Shown: positions 31,770 to 43,606 of the stretch, in pieces
Layout: every line of letters begins with the position of its first letter
Numbering within the stretch: position 1 is the stretch's first letter
NCBI RefSeq assembly: GCF_016808095.1
Contig: NC_068974.1
Span: forward strand, 15,996,001-16,060,000
Length of the DNA: 64,000 nucleotides
Reading direction: 5' to 3'
Origin: Vigna angularis
Lineage: Eukaryota > Streptophyta > Magnoliopsida > Fabales > Fabaceae
Notes under the pieces: model-generated
What the model saw: only the letters and a program-made list of their open reading frames with translations
Databases searched by the model: none
Told to the model about the DNA's origin: nothing
Translations under genes and position numbers: made by a program

Positions 31770-33470
31770 ACTGTCACTTTGAAACTTAACTCAAGACATG
31801 AACAACCAAATACCATAATATTATCACGTTAAATCCAAACATATAACCTCACTGATCACAAAATATCATAGATACTTTTACACCATTCTAATAATCAAAA
31901 CATAGCTCAAGGTTATCACAAAACAGGAATAAAAAGAATAAAAACAGGTTTTGGGCAAGTCGCTCAGTGCACCAAACTCGTTGTACGAATAACAAAAACA
32001 GTGGGTTTTACTCACTCACATTCGCTCAGCGCACCAAGCCTGTGCGCTATGCTAAACTCCATTCGCATAGCGCACCAAGTCTGTGTGCTATGTTAAACTG
32101 AAAATTCTACTACACATTATCAGCCCTTAAACTCTTAAATAGCGCCCTAAATTCGTTATTCGAATTAATTGACATTAAACCCAGATCACTAACAGTCGCA
32201 TAGCGACTAGATTCGCATAGCGACTAGATTCGCAAAGCGAATCGCGAGACAGAGAGCAACCCTCTCCAGTCAGTCACACAGCGCATGCGACTGACTAAAC
32301 AGAGAGCACCTCGCTGTGAGGACCCGCTGTGCGAAAACATTCGCTCAGCGAGTCTACATTATCTGCAAAACGAAAATCTTGCAGAATTATGCAACTCACA
32401 CACCATTTTCCAATTCTAACCAGTTTCCCCAACTTTTAACACCCCTAGATTGTGTTTTATACCTAATTAAACTTATCTAGATGATTATAAACGTTCCTAC
32501 TACAATTCTAAAGTGATTGAGACTCAATTTCTACTCTAGAACACCAAAATCAACAACCTAGTGACCCAAATTCAATTTTACCACTTGTAACTCGTTTTAG
32601 ACCAGTTTGATGTTCCTAACAAGTCAAAATTGACCTATCTGAGCTACCCAAACAACCCAATTGCACTCAAGACCTCTAATGCCCAAAATCACTACCTCAC
32701 TTCATCTTAAAGTGACCTAAAACCCTAATAGAACACCAAGTTTCCTACTTATTCACTGATGCAACAGGTCTCTCACCACAAGCACTTCAACATAGTCATT
32801 ACAGCAATTAAATACATCCAAACAGTATACAAACATCACACTCCAGTTCCACTGTCCCAAAGTTCAACACATGCAACTAAATCTTTCCAAGTCAAAACAC
32901 AATACCAATAGTAGACCAGTACAAAACTCAGCATACATCACATGCAATCAATATAAAAATGTATCCTAGCTTCCCTTACCTTGGAGTTGAACAGCACAAC
33001 TCACAAGAAGGACTCAACAGTGTCGGACTCAGCAAGAACCTAGACAGCACCCTATAACCACCACATTGGTGACGGAAACAGCTCTTAGAGCTCAAGATTT
33101 AACAGAGAACAGAAAAGGGGAAACACAAGACACATGCAACTAGCAAAGGTTGCATGTCCTAGTTCAAGATCAAAGAAGAACCAGATAGAGCCACTTACTC
33201 GACTAAGACCCGAAACTGATCGATTGGTTTTGAAGCCTCTGTGGATGTTTGGGCGTCACCTAAACAGAAATCCAGTGGCTTAGTGAAGAGGACTGGAAGA
33301 GAGAAGGCAGAGATGTTGTAGAGAGAAGGCAGAGAAAAGAAACTAGGGCTCTGAAGAGTGAAAAAGCTTTTCTCAGAAAATGAAGGGTCTTGAGTCCAAG
33401 TTTTAGAGTATCATTACTTTATTATTAAGGACTCAACCCCATTGCCTGCTGCCACTTGTCCAGTCCAGAA
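31770..33470 (-). repeat. Tekay-like gypsy LTR remnant, minus orientation
   Basis: Contains TAGCTTCCCTTACCTTGGA (32968) and CCTGCTGCCACTTGTCC (33447), matching in order the AAGCTTCCCTTACCCGG and GCCTGCTGCCACTTGG landmarks of the intact Tekay LTR at 45261-47700. Also has a run of CTCAGCG and CGCATAGCGAC repeats at 31950-32360. The end that would carry TGTCACG is missing, cut at about 33470 where host-gene fragments begin. Left boundary uncertain. Confidence 0.55.
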
Positions 33471-33543
33471 GCTGACTTGTTCCTAGTCTTTACATTTTGG
33501 CGTGTGCAGATTGTTATAGACTCTTGTTGTGTAACGTTTGCAG

Positions 33544-33950
33544 AGGTTCAAAAAAGGGGCAAGGATTTCTGGGCTGAATTTGAGTTGTATGTTGCTGATC
33601 TTCTGGTTGGAGTGGTTGTTGACATTGCATTGGTGGGTATGTTAGCACCCTATGCTCGAATCGGCAAGCCTTCACTGTCAAAAGGTTTACTTGGACACAT
33701 GCTTGTTCGGCTCTTCCTAGCAGGTTAGTGTTTTGAAAAGGATGGTATTTTGGGAATTGATTATTGCTGTTTCAATGTGAGATGTTCATGATTTGTTATT
33801 ATGTAAGCTTCTCCAATGTTTTCAGGAATGTGAAATTATGGATGTGATACTAAATTACAATTTCAATGCAGTGTTTTGAAGCTGAAAAACTGGGATGTAA
33901 ATTCTCTGTGATGCAACGCATTGCTACATAATTGTACAAGGTGCTCTGAA
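33544..33950 (+). pseudogene. RETICULATA-RELATED (chloroplast, DUF3411) gene fragment
   Basis: Piece 1 (33544-33728) follows a TTTGCAG acceptor and reads VQKRGKDFWAEFELYVADLL then ALVGMLAPYARIGKPS, the conserved core of plant RETICULATA-RELATED membrane proteins of the chloroplast envelope, which affect leaf mesophyll development. Piece 2 (33872-33950) follows TGCAG and reads VFEAEKLGCKFSVMQRIAT, the next part of the family, then hits a TAA where the family continues. Fewer than 90 residues in total. The fragment abuts a Tekay LTR on its left and ABCG fragments on its right. Loss of both gene ends plus the nonsense codon make it a pseudogene. Confidence 0.72.
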
Positions 33951-34499
33951 AGTTTAAATGTTAAGTAACTATTTGATTTATGGCAGAATATAGCTTATAT
34001 ACAAAACCCAGAAAATAATAAAATCAAAGTCTCACTGCATTGAACAATTTAGTATTAGATAAGGTCGTGTATTTGTATATATTGTCTGATGCAGGAAATT
34101 TGTATAGTTTAATGTCACATAAACATCATATTTATTATAAAGTGCTTTTCAGGAAATTATCTTAAAGTGCTTTTCATGAAATTTATTTAAACAAAAACTA
34201 ATTCTGATTACAAATGATGGTTGAAATAATCCAACTTTTGCAGTTATCTCAAAGCACATCCTTAGTAAGAATCGTAACAAATTTTTGAAGTAAAATTAGG
34301 TGCTACTATTTATGTTGTCCCTTCAGTGTGTTAGACAGAACTAACTCTTCGCAGTAGACTCCAAAGAGAAAAAGGTGAAAAAGAAGATACAATTTACATG
34401 ATTTTTTGTTGGTCGACAAGACATGTCTGCTTTAAGGATTGAAATATGGATTATTTACAGTTTCACTCAGTAATTCTCTTTTTGCAGATATATTCCTGT

Positions 34500-35127
34500 G
34501 AAGAATCAAACCAACACTCCAGTACAGTGGTTTTTTATTTGCGCAGCTCTTGTCCAGCATTCCGTTTCTTTTCCTCATCTCCATTTCATCAAGTCTAGTC
34601 TTCTACTTCCTCGTTGGGCTGGAAGATTTATTTAGCTTGTTAATGTACTTTGTGCTCAATTTTTTCATGACTTTGCTGCTGAACGAAGGAATTATATTTT
34701 GGAGTGTCTTGACACTGTTGTGCATTCATGTGAGTTATATTGTCTTTTATTATGTAAAGCAAAAGTTACATGCTACACAAGGTCATGATTACACAAGAAT
34801 TTGGCCGTTTCCTGAACTAGCTACTGATGCATATGTATGCCATTTCAAGTGGTCATGATGCTTTCAGCAGGCTATTTTAGAATTCGAAATGCCTTGCCTG
34901 GACCAGTGTGGATGTATCCAATGTCGTATATATCCTTTCACACATACTCTATTCAGGTAAAAAAAATTCTGGGATTCAACTTCTAGAACTAGGAGGGTAA
35001 ACCAGAATATGACATATTCAAAGTATCATTATCCCTGTATGGGAATTTATTGAAATTCTTGTGACTATTTGGTAGGGGCTATTGGAGAACGAGTACCTAG
35101 GCACCTCCTTTGCAGTGGGGCAGGTAA
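34500..35127 (+). pseudogene. ABCG (white-brown type) transporter gene fragment
   Basis: Piece 1 (about 34540-34735) reads FLVGLEDLFSLLMYFVLNFF in a hydrophobic ABC-2 membrane-domain context. Piece 2 (about 34868-34956) reads AGYFRIRNALPGPVWMYPMS then YISFHTYSIQ and ends at a GTAAAA donor. Piece 3 (about 35073-35126) reads GLLENEYLGTSFAVGQV and ends at GTAAGG. Order and content match the C-terminal membrane half of plant half-size ABCG transporters (closest in my memory to the ABCG3 type). The ATP-binding half is absent and there is a frame change near 34735. Which substrate it carried is unknown. Confidence 0.7.
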
Positions 35128-36229
35128 GGACCACATCTGGGTTTCAAGCTCTCCAAAGTGCGTACAATATGTGTTGAAAAATCTGGTTATTTGTGGTTTT
35201 AAATAATGATGATACATCATATATGTTTTAATTTAACAATATAATTTTAATAAAATGCTTCTTCTTATTGGTTTCCATCATTCACATTCTCACTTTATCT
35301 TTTTGTTTTACTACACCCTTTGTCAGACCCCACAATGCCCCTCTCACGCCCAACTCCTAAGGACATATTCCTTCGTTTAATTATATATTTTATATATATA
35401 TTATATGTCAAGATTCAAGAAGATTTAATATAACCTCATCTCCATAACATGATGGGGAAAAGAGTAAGAAATCAATTTATACTAAACTATGATGTATGGT
35501 TCTGGCATCACGAGTTTGTATGCTGGAAATGAAAATAATTTTATACTATAAAGTTTATTTCATTTCTACTAGAAATGAAAATAATATAAACATCACATAT
35601 CACACGTCTGCAGAGAAATATAACAATAAGGACAGCCAAACTCATGCTTGTATCAGATTTCATAGATCTCAACAACGAGTATATTCTACAGCAAGAATTC
35701 TTATAAGCATTCAATAAAATAAGACCTGCATCATATTAGAATGTTCAAGACCAAAAATTTACAAGGTAAACATAGAAGTTCTGCACTGAGTAAAAGTAAT
35801 GGTTTAGCTCCCCTAGCTCTATTCCAGCCAATTCCAGCAAGAATCTGCAAAGTTCAGGTTGCTCTAAGGTTCACTGTTTCTCCTCCTTTGTTCAACTCAG
35901 AAGTCCAGATTCAAACTCACTCTCTCTCTTGTTTCTTAATATTTTTTTTTTTTTTATTTCCCTCTCTTCATTAAGCAAAAGACAAGCTTTTATGCTTGTT
36001 CTGTGGTGACCTACGATGTTGGATGTTTTCAAAAGAAGATGCCTATTGATGTAACTTCTTCATAGCCTTGAAGAAATTTCGACATGAAGCCAAAACAAAA
36101 TTCTAATTCTACGGTCTGAGGGGAGGAGGCATACTGTGTGTGGGGAAAGAGAAGTTGTTTTATTCAATAATGAAAAGATTATAAGTTTGGACGTTTTTGT
36201 TTTATGTTAATAATGAAGAAAATGGTAGC
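35128..36229. other. No gene assigned
   Basis: AT-rich, with imperfect direct repeats of TACTAGAAATGAAAATAAT-like sequence near 35520-35590. A 77-codon open frame at 35741-35974 ends in low-complexity Phe and is not supported. Confidence 0.5.
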
Positions 36230-36819
36230 ATTGTCACGGATTAAAACTCTGCTTCCCCAAATCTGCCTCTAGAGGAGCAAAATGTGTGTTTCTGTGCTTA
36301 TACCATTAAGAGATACAACTCCTTAAATAGACCAGAAAAATAACAAAAAACAGGTCCAAGCCCACTAAATAACAGAAAACGGGTCCAAACCCACTTCGCT
36401 GGCGCTCAGCGCCTTAAGTGGGGCGCCTAGGCGTCACCTGTGGTACTAACTAGCGCTCAGCGCCCCTGGAAGGGCGGCCGGGCGGAAAACGGCATTCAAA
36501 CTGGCGCTCAACGCCCTTTTTTTGCGCTCAGCGTGACTTTTCTACATATTGGTTGACTTTTCTGTACTCTGGTTGACTTTTTTGCATTCTGGTTGACTTT
36601 TCTGCATTTCAACTCTTTGGAACTTTAATTCTTCTTTCAAATCATTCCAATAGCCTACAAAATCAAGAGAATTTAGTGATAAAATCATCAAGTATAACCT
36701 CAACTCTCTTATTCACAAAACTAAAGCAAAAACATGAGTTAAAGCAAGTTTCTAAGTCAAATAGGGTGCATTTAGTATCAAAGTTACATCACAGATAACG
36801 GTATTTTCAACTGTTATCA
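36230..36819 (-). repeat. Athila-like LTR fragment, minus orientation
   Basis: Reverse complement begins TGATAACAGTTGAAAATACC at 36819, the family LTR start (compare 62149 and 18746). Carries GCGCTCAGCGCC words (36410-36530) and three TTGACTTTT words (36545-36602). It ends leftwards within the leader or U3; the rest is missing. Confidence 0.7.
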
Positions 36820-38457
36820 ATGTTGATGAATGAATTATGCATGTATTTGTTCTCCTTTTTCTTTAATGGTGTCTTTGAATCCATGAAATATAATGTTTCA
36901 TCTAGCCAAGCCAAACTACAACGTTTGAAAGACCTTTTGATCTAATTCAAGTTTTGTGAAATGTGTGAAAAAGATGATATGAAAATGTTGATGAAGTAGT
37001 TTTATGATATGCTGAGTTTGAGTTTTATTTAATAAAAACTTGTGTGTTGAGTGAACATTAACATTGTGTGAACTTTAATGATTTTATTCTTTGGTAGTCA
37101 CGTCTCATTCTGGGTTTAAGGATTTGTTTTGATAAAAGCACCATTACATGCCATTTTAACTCTTGGAAATGCAAGTAATTTTCTCTATTTTATGATAAGG
37201 ATAATGTAATTAGGTATCATATCCTTCTTTATTTAATTTTTATCAGGTTGGCGTTAATTTTCCATTTTGTTTTGTTAGCTTTTATTAGCTTTACTTTTCA
37301 TGATGATATGAATGAGTTCAAGTTTGAAGAAGTTGCTAAGTGTGATAATTAATATTATTCACATTTATTAAAACCTCTTATTTGTCTTTATAACATGTGT
37401 TTTGTCTTGATTCCATGAAAAGATGTAGGATTTGTACATATTCTTCATATAGATAGATATAATTTTCTGTATGTGGATTATTTTGTAGGAAAATGGAAGA
37501 TTGGAGAAGAATAAAGAAGTATTGCCTAGCATCTCTCGTCCAAGTCAAGAATCCCTCACCCAATGAGACCAATAGACATTCGCCCACTAAAAAAGCCTCA
37601 TGACCCAACAAGTGGATTATCCAATGTTTCAAATAAGCTATCTCTTGGAAAACAAGAAAACACTTTTTGGAAAACTATAAAATGTCAAGAGTTGAAGTAA
37701 ATAGTAGTTTTCGGTGTAGGAGTACTACTAAGTCTCAAGACACAGGCCAAGGCACTTCTAGGGCTTAAAGACTCCATAGTTCTTCATCCGTTCCACCATT
37801 TCAATACCCTATTGTGTTTTAGATGTATAGAAGTAGTTAAAATCCACTTCATTGAAGTTGGATGTAATGAACCTAAAGTCTTATAGTTTTTTTTATGCTG
37901 TAAAATATCTTTCATTACTCTTGTGTTCTATCTTTATTATGTATATGCATGATGAAATATCTCTGCTTTTGGGTGGTGTCTAATCGTTGGAAAATATTTT
38001 AGAACCTAAACATGGATAAAACAACCAAGAAGTTTGCTTTTAGATATAAACCAAAGCTCCTAATCATTCTAGACATCTTTTCTTAATGCAAATCTTGTGT
38101 TTGAACATCTAAGGAATTAGTATTTTCACATAAAGATTTAGAACTTGCCTTTAAGGGATTAAGGCTTGTATGCTTATCATGTGAATGCTTGAGTATGTAA
38201 GAGATATATTGTATAGATTGCATAGAGTATGAAAGTCCAACCCCAATATTTCTTTGCATTAATCATTTTATAACCTTCACATTTAGTAATTTTATACGCT
38301 TTTAACTTGTTTCGAATCAATCAATGTTCATATTCACCACTTAAATTAGTAAGTAATCATAGTTAGTTAAACAAACGCAAATCGCTTGGAAAAAAAATAC
38401 TTGGACTTACTTCATTTATTACTTATACAATTTGGTATACTTGTCAAAGAGTTAACA
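36820..38457 (+). repeat. Gypsy LTR-like remnant, plus orientation
   Basis: The right end (TTTGGTATACTTGTCAAAGAGTTAACA, given here as landmarks GGTATACTTGTCAAAG and GTTAACA at 38432-38457) and the preceding CTTGGACTTACTTCATTTATTACTTA resemble the R-U5 end of Athila/Tat LTRs seen at 19930-20041 and 63550-63618. No open frame. The left boundary is a guess, and the family is less certain than for the other LTRs. Confidence 0.4.
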
Positions 38458-38794
38458 CTATATAAGGGGCTTTTGGGTTTGGAGCTTTTCTTTACCCCCT
38501 CATTTAGAGGTCACCTAAAAGGGGTTACTCAAAAGTGCGTTAGGGATAGCTCATAGGCCATGGGTCAAATTTACCGCTCTAGTAATGATCTAATTAATGC
38601 ATATTTAAAGAACTTTTGTCTGTTTTTGGTACTAAGTGAAGTATTTTTTTTATTATATTGTAACGTTGCTCAACCATTGGATTATGAATCAATGAGTTAT
38701 ATTAGGAATACTTGGGCAACCTATATTGTAGAATTATACAACTCATTAGGCTAAATGAATTTGTAAAATTCTTTTTGTTCTTTTAATACACAAT
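38458..38794. other. Unassigned DNA, possible leader of the preceding element
   Basis: TATATAAGGGGC at 38460 and a T-rich stretch. A 64-codon open frame at 38560-38754 has no recognisable pattern. Confidence 0.4.
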
Positions 38795-39889
38795 TGTTAG
38801 CATAATGCTAAAGAGCAAAAATTTTGATGATGACTCAAAGTCAAGTCTCAAGTGCTCTTATTGCAGGAAGATCTTCATGAAGACTTGTTCTTATGTTAAA
38901 GATTTTGTATTTTAGTATATTAATGTATAGGATGTGCTTTATACTTGATTATGTGTATTATTTGCCTTATGGTACGTTAAAAATTGTTTTGAATAAAAAA
39001 CCTCATTTTATACTCAAAATAATCAATTACCACGTATGATAATCGATTATCACGAGCAATTATGAGAATTTTTAAACAAGTTTTTGACCGTTGTGCATTC
39101 AATGATGCATAATCGATTATCATATCAGGATAATCGATTATTACACACTAAACAACTGACAACGGATTTTTGGAGGTATCCTTAAGTGAGATCTCTATAA
39201 ATTTGATTGGGACTCTCATTCTAACATACGACAATATACGAAATACACTTATTTCGAAATTCTTATCTACTTTGTTGGTGATAAGTGTTCTAGGGTTTGT
39301 GTAACCCTTGTGTTGTGACTTTGAGACTTTGGCGTGTTGGCATAGAGTGAAAACTTTCACTAGAAGTCTGATCGAGTGTTGTTGTTGTTATTGAGTTGAA
39401 AGCTTTATCCTTCATCCTTTGTGAAGATTCAAAAGAGGTGTTCATCCTTTACGAAGATTCAAAGGAGGTGTTTATCCTTTGTGAAGATTCAAAGGAGGTG
39501 GTCATTCTTCGTGAAGCATTCGGAGGAGGTGTTCATCCCTTGTGAGTAACAAGGGAAGTTAGTTTCATCTCTTGGGGTAACAAGAGAGGTGTTCTAACCT
39601 TCAACTTGTTTATTTTCTTTGTGATTGTAACATTTTGTTGGTTTGTGTTAATGAAGCGTTAATTCTCTGTTTAGATTAACAACTAGATGTAGGATCTCTA
39701 TGATCCGAACCGATATAAAAATTACCTGCAATCTTCTCTCTTCCTTACTCTTTAAATTTGTTTAAATTGTTTTAAGGAACTTTTCTATTTACGAGAAAAT
39801 TATTAAAAGAACGATTTGCAATAAAAAATCAATTTACCCCTCTCTTAGTTTGTTGAACGCGTTAACCATTTCGTTACGCCGCTTTGACA
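38795..39889 (+). mobile_element. Solo LTR of the SIRE-like copia family
   Basis: 1095 bp, starting TGTTAGCATAATG and ending CCGCTTTGACA, flanked by the direct repeat ACAAT (38790-38794 and 39890-39894). It matches the copia LTRs at 5842 and 13592 in reverse: same ends, same TCCTTTGTGAAGATTCAAA repeats (about five units, 39411-39530), and ATCGATTA words at 39040, 39112 and 39132. No internal region is attached. Confidence 0.9.
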
Positions 39890-39894
39890 ACAAT

Positions 39895-40259
39895 TCTTGA
39901 CAATTGTAATTATCCTTCAATGTAATCAATGATATACATAATTGTTCATTGTTTCTGGTTGAGATTAGTTCTGATTTTGGCTTTAGATTTGTTTCTATCT
40001 ATATTGCTTAATTAAGAGTATAGAAATTAAAATGAAAAAAATATTAAAAAAATTACCAAAGAATAATAAACTAAGGTTATTGAAAAGATGGTAAGTTATA
40101 AGTGATAATAGACTATAGTTATTAGGAGAATTGTAGTTTATAAATGATAATAGACTATAATTCCAACTAACGTCTAAAATGTTTATTTTAGACTATGGTC
40201 AGATAGACTACGGTTTTATAACCGTGGAGTAAGCCCAAAAATAACAATAGTCTAAAACC
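39895..40259. other. Possible older CACTA subterminal remnant
   Basis: Imperfect direct and inverted copies of ATAGACTATAGTTAT / AGACTACGGTTTTATAACCG (40085-40255) resemble CACTA subterminal repeats of another family. No terminus was found. The Pack-CACTA at 40263 follows at once. Confidence 0.35.
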
Positions 40260-40369
40260 TCTCACTAGTACAAAATCAGGATACAAACGCGGATAATACG
40301 CTTCGATTGATAGAAAATCGAAGCATAAAAAAATGCGGTGATATTTTTATAATTTTAACGAATTTATAG

Positions 40370-40440
40370 GCCTCGGTTCAAGGAGAACTGATAGAAAAAC
40401 GTCAATTAACTCGGTTGCTTTAGAACCGAGGTATAGAAAC
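40370..40440. repeat. Left subterminal repeats of the Pack-CACTA
   Basis: CCTCGGTTCA and GAACCGAGG words in opposite orientation; the same words recur near the right end. Such subterminal arrays are where the CACTA DNA-binding protein acts. Confidence 0.8.
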
Positions 40441-40640
40441 CTGAAAAAATCCCACGTGTCTTCCTTCGCATTAAATTTTTATTTTTCCAAAGATATTAAA
40501 CATCGGTTAATCAGGTAACCGAATTAGTATCTCTTCCTATTTTCACTTCACCCCTTCTGCACTATTCTTCTTCTCGCGCAAGAGCTTTTCTCTCCCATCT
40601 CCCATGTGCCTTCATCTTGTGCTCAACTTCCAACCTACCG

Positions 40641-41050
40641 ATGATCATGGAGCTTCCCGATTCCACCGACGGCGACGACAACCTTAACGCGCCGCAGCCA
40701 CAGCACAACAACCACCGCCAGGACGGTCGCTCAGGCCTCGGAATCGACCTTAACGAGATCCCTTCACCTTCCGCCGAAACCCTACCGGACTCCGTCATCG
40801 ACGTCGTCCTCACTTATGACGAGAACCCAGGGTCGCCGTCGGGAGCCCCCGGTGCGATGGCCTCGCTCCTTGCATTGCCTGCTCCAAGCCATGCCTCGCC
40901 GTCGCCGGGAGCCACCACCACCTCGTCGTGTGCGACGGCTACGAGCGCGGCTTCCACCTCGCCTGCGAATGTGTCGCCTTTGGAGTGAAGCAGCTTCTCG
41001 ATAACAGCTCTAGGGTTCTCATCCAGGCAGATCCCCATCCCCAATGGTGA
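40641..41050 (+). pseudogene. MBD9-like N-terminus and PHD finger, captured fragment
   Basis: Starts MIMELPDSTDG with GLGIDLNEIPSPS at about residues 34-46, a landmark of plant MBD9 N-termini, followed by a short DENPGSPSGAPG stretch. After a frame change near 40850 the sequence reads DGLAPCIACSKPC then LVVCDGYERGFHLAC, a PHD-type zinc finger, and ends at TGA 41048-41050. One zinc ligand in the usual CDGCERGFH is Tyr here (CDGYERGFH). MBD9 is a chromatin reader linked to histone acetylation and SWR1. GC content is far higher than in the neighbours, as expected for a captured first exon. The frame change and Cys loss make it non-functional as a PHD protein. Confidence 0.7.
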
Positions 41051-41145
41051 AAAATCTCAAATCTCACATGTTGCAGGTTACAACTTATTCTCACATTTCT
41101 CTTCAAAATACTCACTTCAAATGTTATTAAGACATCTGCTTCGTT

Positions 41146-41271
41146 TTGGAAGGAAAATTTGGTTTGTGGATGATTGGAGCAACTATCACTCTTAACACAT
41201 CATGGTGGTTGATTGTGATTGCACAATTGCTCTACATTGCTTCAGTTGTTATGCTATGGTATTTTCACAAG
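41146..41271 (+). pseudogene. MATE-transporter-like exon fragment, captured
   Basis: Forty-two codons reading GKFGLWMIGATITLNTSWWL then IVIAQLLYIASVVMLWYFHK, strongly hydrophobic, resembling a transmembrane pair of plant MATE/DETOXIFICATION exporters. The fragment has no start or stop of its own, and the identification rests on the TSWWL-IAQLLYI pattern only. Confidence 0.5.
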
Positions 41272-41474
41272 TATGCTTCCTTTTCTGCATTGAACTTGAT
41301 TATGTTTGGTGCTAAATTTGAATTCTGAAATAAATATTGTGACAACTTGGAGTTCTAGTATATGATGATATCTATAATTAATGTTTATAGTTGTTTTTAA
41401 ATAAAAATATAAAGATATTTTCATTTTTTGGGACAGAAACAAGGTTGTGGTAAAGCTGCCACGTGTGTGAGAGA

Positions 41475-41547
41475 ATTGTTTGGAAGAGGACGTGTGTTAG
41501 AGGTGGACAAGAATTGTTTGGAAGAGGACGTGTGTTAGAGGTGGACA
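41475..41547 (+). repeat. 36-bp tandem duplication
   Basis: GAATTGTTTGGAAGAGGACG followed by TGTGTTAGAGGTGGACAA occurs twice in a row inside the Pack-CACTA. A second short tandem duplication (GAGAAGTTGTTTGGTTCTGT...) lies at 42800-42870. Confidence 0.9.
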
Positions 41548-41700
41548 AGGGGCAGGGGAGGTAGAATATAGAAGTATTCTATATAAGAAAGGTTGGAAAT
41601 GAAGAAGGAAGTATAACACTGCCATTTTTTGTTTCATTTATTTTGACAAATATTGCTTGTTCAAATGGGTATGTGCTATAATCTTAGGATTGTGTTACAG

Positions 41701-41822
41701 ACAAAGGTTGCGATTATTGTCACGAAAGAGAACCGGGAGGGAATGAAAATTTTGGCAACGGTGCGTGAGCTTGGAGCTTCCATGCTAGTGGTTGGACTTC
41801 ATGATCATAGTTTTCTTTACAG
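41701..41822 (+). pseudogene. Universal-stress-protein-like exon fragment, captured
   Basis: Exon bounded by a TGTTACAG acceptor and a GTAAAT donor, open throughout. Reads KVAIIVTKENREGMKILATV then RELGASMLVVGLHDHSFLYR. ELGAS-LVVG is the usual USP/adenine-nucleotide-hydrolase pattern. One internal exon only. Confidence 0.58.
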
Positions 41823-43184
41823 GTAAATCCTGTGATAAATATTTCAGCTTTCAACACAATTCGATGTGGAATTGTAACTCATAACTTCATTCAGTTGTTG
41901 GGGTGAAGGGTATTGAATATTGATGACGATATCCCTGTCTTTATGAATGATATTAATGATGATGATAACTTTGTCTAGTAGTTGTGATGGTTTTGATCAA
42001 AGGAATTTGGATTTTACTCTGTGATTACTTGTTTTCTGGTTCTGGTTTTGGTAAAAGTATTCTTTTTTATGCTTTCTGGGATCACTCTACACATGGATTT
42101 GTGGGACCTGGGTTGATTATCTAATTTGGATTTCTGCTGAACATGAAAGTATCATGGTGTTGTTGCTAGTGAGCTTCAGAAATTGGTCACTGGAAACATT
42201 AGCACTTGCACGTGACTCCTTAATGGTGATAAAAAAATGCCAGAAGCATTTGGGCTCCACTACTGTCTAGAAGTTATCCTTGTTTTGCAATGCAGCAATA
42301 GTAATTTATCATTCTTGTAATCTACTAAAACATGTGTTTGATTAATTTAATGTCTTGAAGTGTTTGTTTGTTTCATTTATTTATCTTTCCTTTTCCTTAA
42401 TGTGTAGAAACAACCTTCTTGGAATTAGTTATGTGTTGAGTTCTTGTCTTACGCTGGAATTTGTAGCTCTATAGCATCTAACGTAATTCCAAGAAACATT
42501 CAATTTCTAGAGTTTTTTCATTTTCATTTTTATTTTTTTGTTAAAACTTTATCTTTATTTTAGATTTGGGGCTTCTGTTAAGAAAATGATTTTTTATTTT
42601 CTATAAAGGACCTAATAGGGAAGTCTACAAATAGTTGCTAGTGACTCCTCCCATGTCTCAAATCCCCTACATTATTTTGAGATTTAATGGAAGAGTGAAT
42701 TTTTATGTAAGCTAAACTTTGTTCACAAAGGTTGCTCTTCGAAACTTTGTATTTCAACACTTTTAAATTGTGTTAAACTAATATTCAGTTAGCATGTTTG
42801 AGAAGTTGTTTGGTTCTGTTTCTTCTAATATGTTTGAGAAGTTGTTTGGTTCTGTTTCTTCTAATACGTTGACAAACTGAGTTTCTGTGTTACGTATGCT
42901 ATGCTACTTTAAGCTTTGGTGGTGTCTTCTGTTGTGATTAACATACCAATTTGGTAAAAAAAAGGTTTTCAATACCCTTCTCTGTGAGCAGGTATTTATT
43001 TTTATGATTTCACATTGCCTTTATGATTCCTGTTTCTTTCTTCCTATCTCTCATGTGAATGTCTGTATATTTAATAAGCATCCACTCTTTCTGGTTTTGC
43101 ACTTTCTTTTAATTTTCGTTTCTACTTTTCTTCTGGATGGTAGTGATAACACGTCATTTGAAAATATTAAAAAATACCCTTCTA
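41823..43184 (+). other. Pack-CACTA interior without recognisable exons
   Basis: AT-rich, intron-like DNA with a ~36-bp tandem duplication at 42800-42870. It may hold more captured exons that I do not recognise. Confidence 0.5.
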
Positions 43185-43375
43185 TTGCCTCGGTTCAACT
43201 CCAAACCGAGACATAAGACCATCTCACAAAAAAAAAAGTAAATCTACTGACTCGGTTGCATTTGAACCGAGGCAAAAACATACACTTTTTCGCCTCGGTT
43301 CAGAATCGAGGCAAAAAGTTATAGACTTTTTGTCTCGTCTGTATATACCTCGGTTGCAGAATCGATGCGGATAGG
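43185..43375. repeat. Right subterminal repeats of the Pack-CACTA
   Basis: At least four TGCCTCGGTTCA / TGAACCGAGGCA-type words in alternating orientation. Confidence 0.8.
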
Positions 43376-43606
43376 CAAAAATAATCGCTGTCGTTTCTCT
43401 TTATTGCACTAGTGTCTATTGGACCGGTGACATTTATAAATATGATTTTAATATTCAAAGACTATAAAATCCTTAAGCTACTTAATTTTGTTTTTGTAGA
43501 TCACCAGTTCATAATATCTTTATCGACTTTCATTACTTCAATAATTGGAATTAAGAATACCTTTTTTATCTTCTCAACTTGTGTTGACAGGCCATTCATT
43601 TTTGCT

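Larger units (their letters stand above)
40263..43414 (+). mobile_element. Pack-CACTA transposon carrying host gene fragments
   Basis: The left end CACTAGTACAAAATCAGG and the right end (reverse complement CACTAGTGCAATAAAG) share the CACTAGTRCAA terminus. The direct repeat TCT flanks both sides (40260-40262 and 43415-43417). Subterminal repeats of CCTCGGTTC / GAACCGAGG occur in both orientations at 40370-40440 and 43185-43375. No transposase. Inside are pieces of at least three unrelated host genes, all plus-strand: MBD9-like (40641-41050), MATE-like (41146-41271) and universal-stress-like (41701-41822), with intron-like sequence between. It would need an autonomous CACTA to move. Confidence 0.88.
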
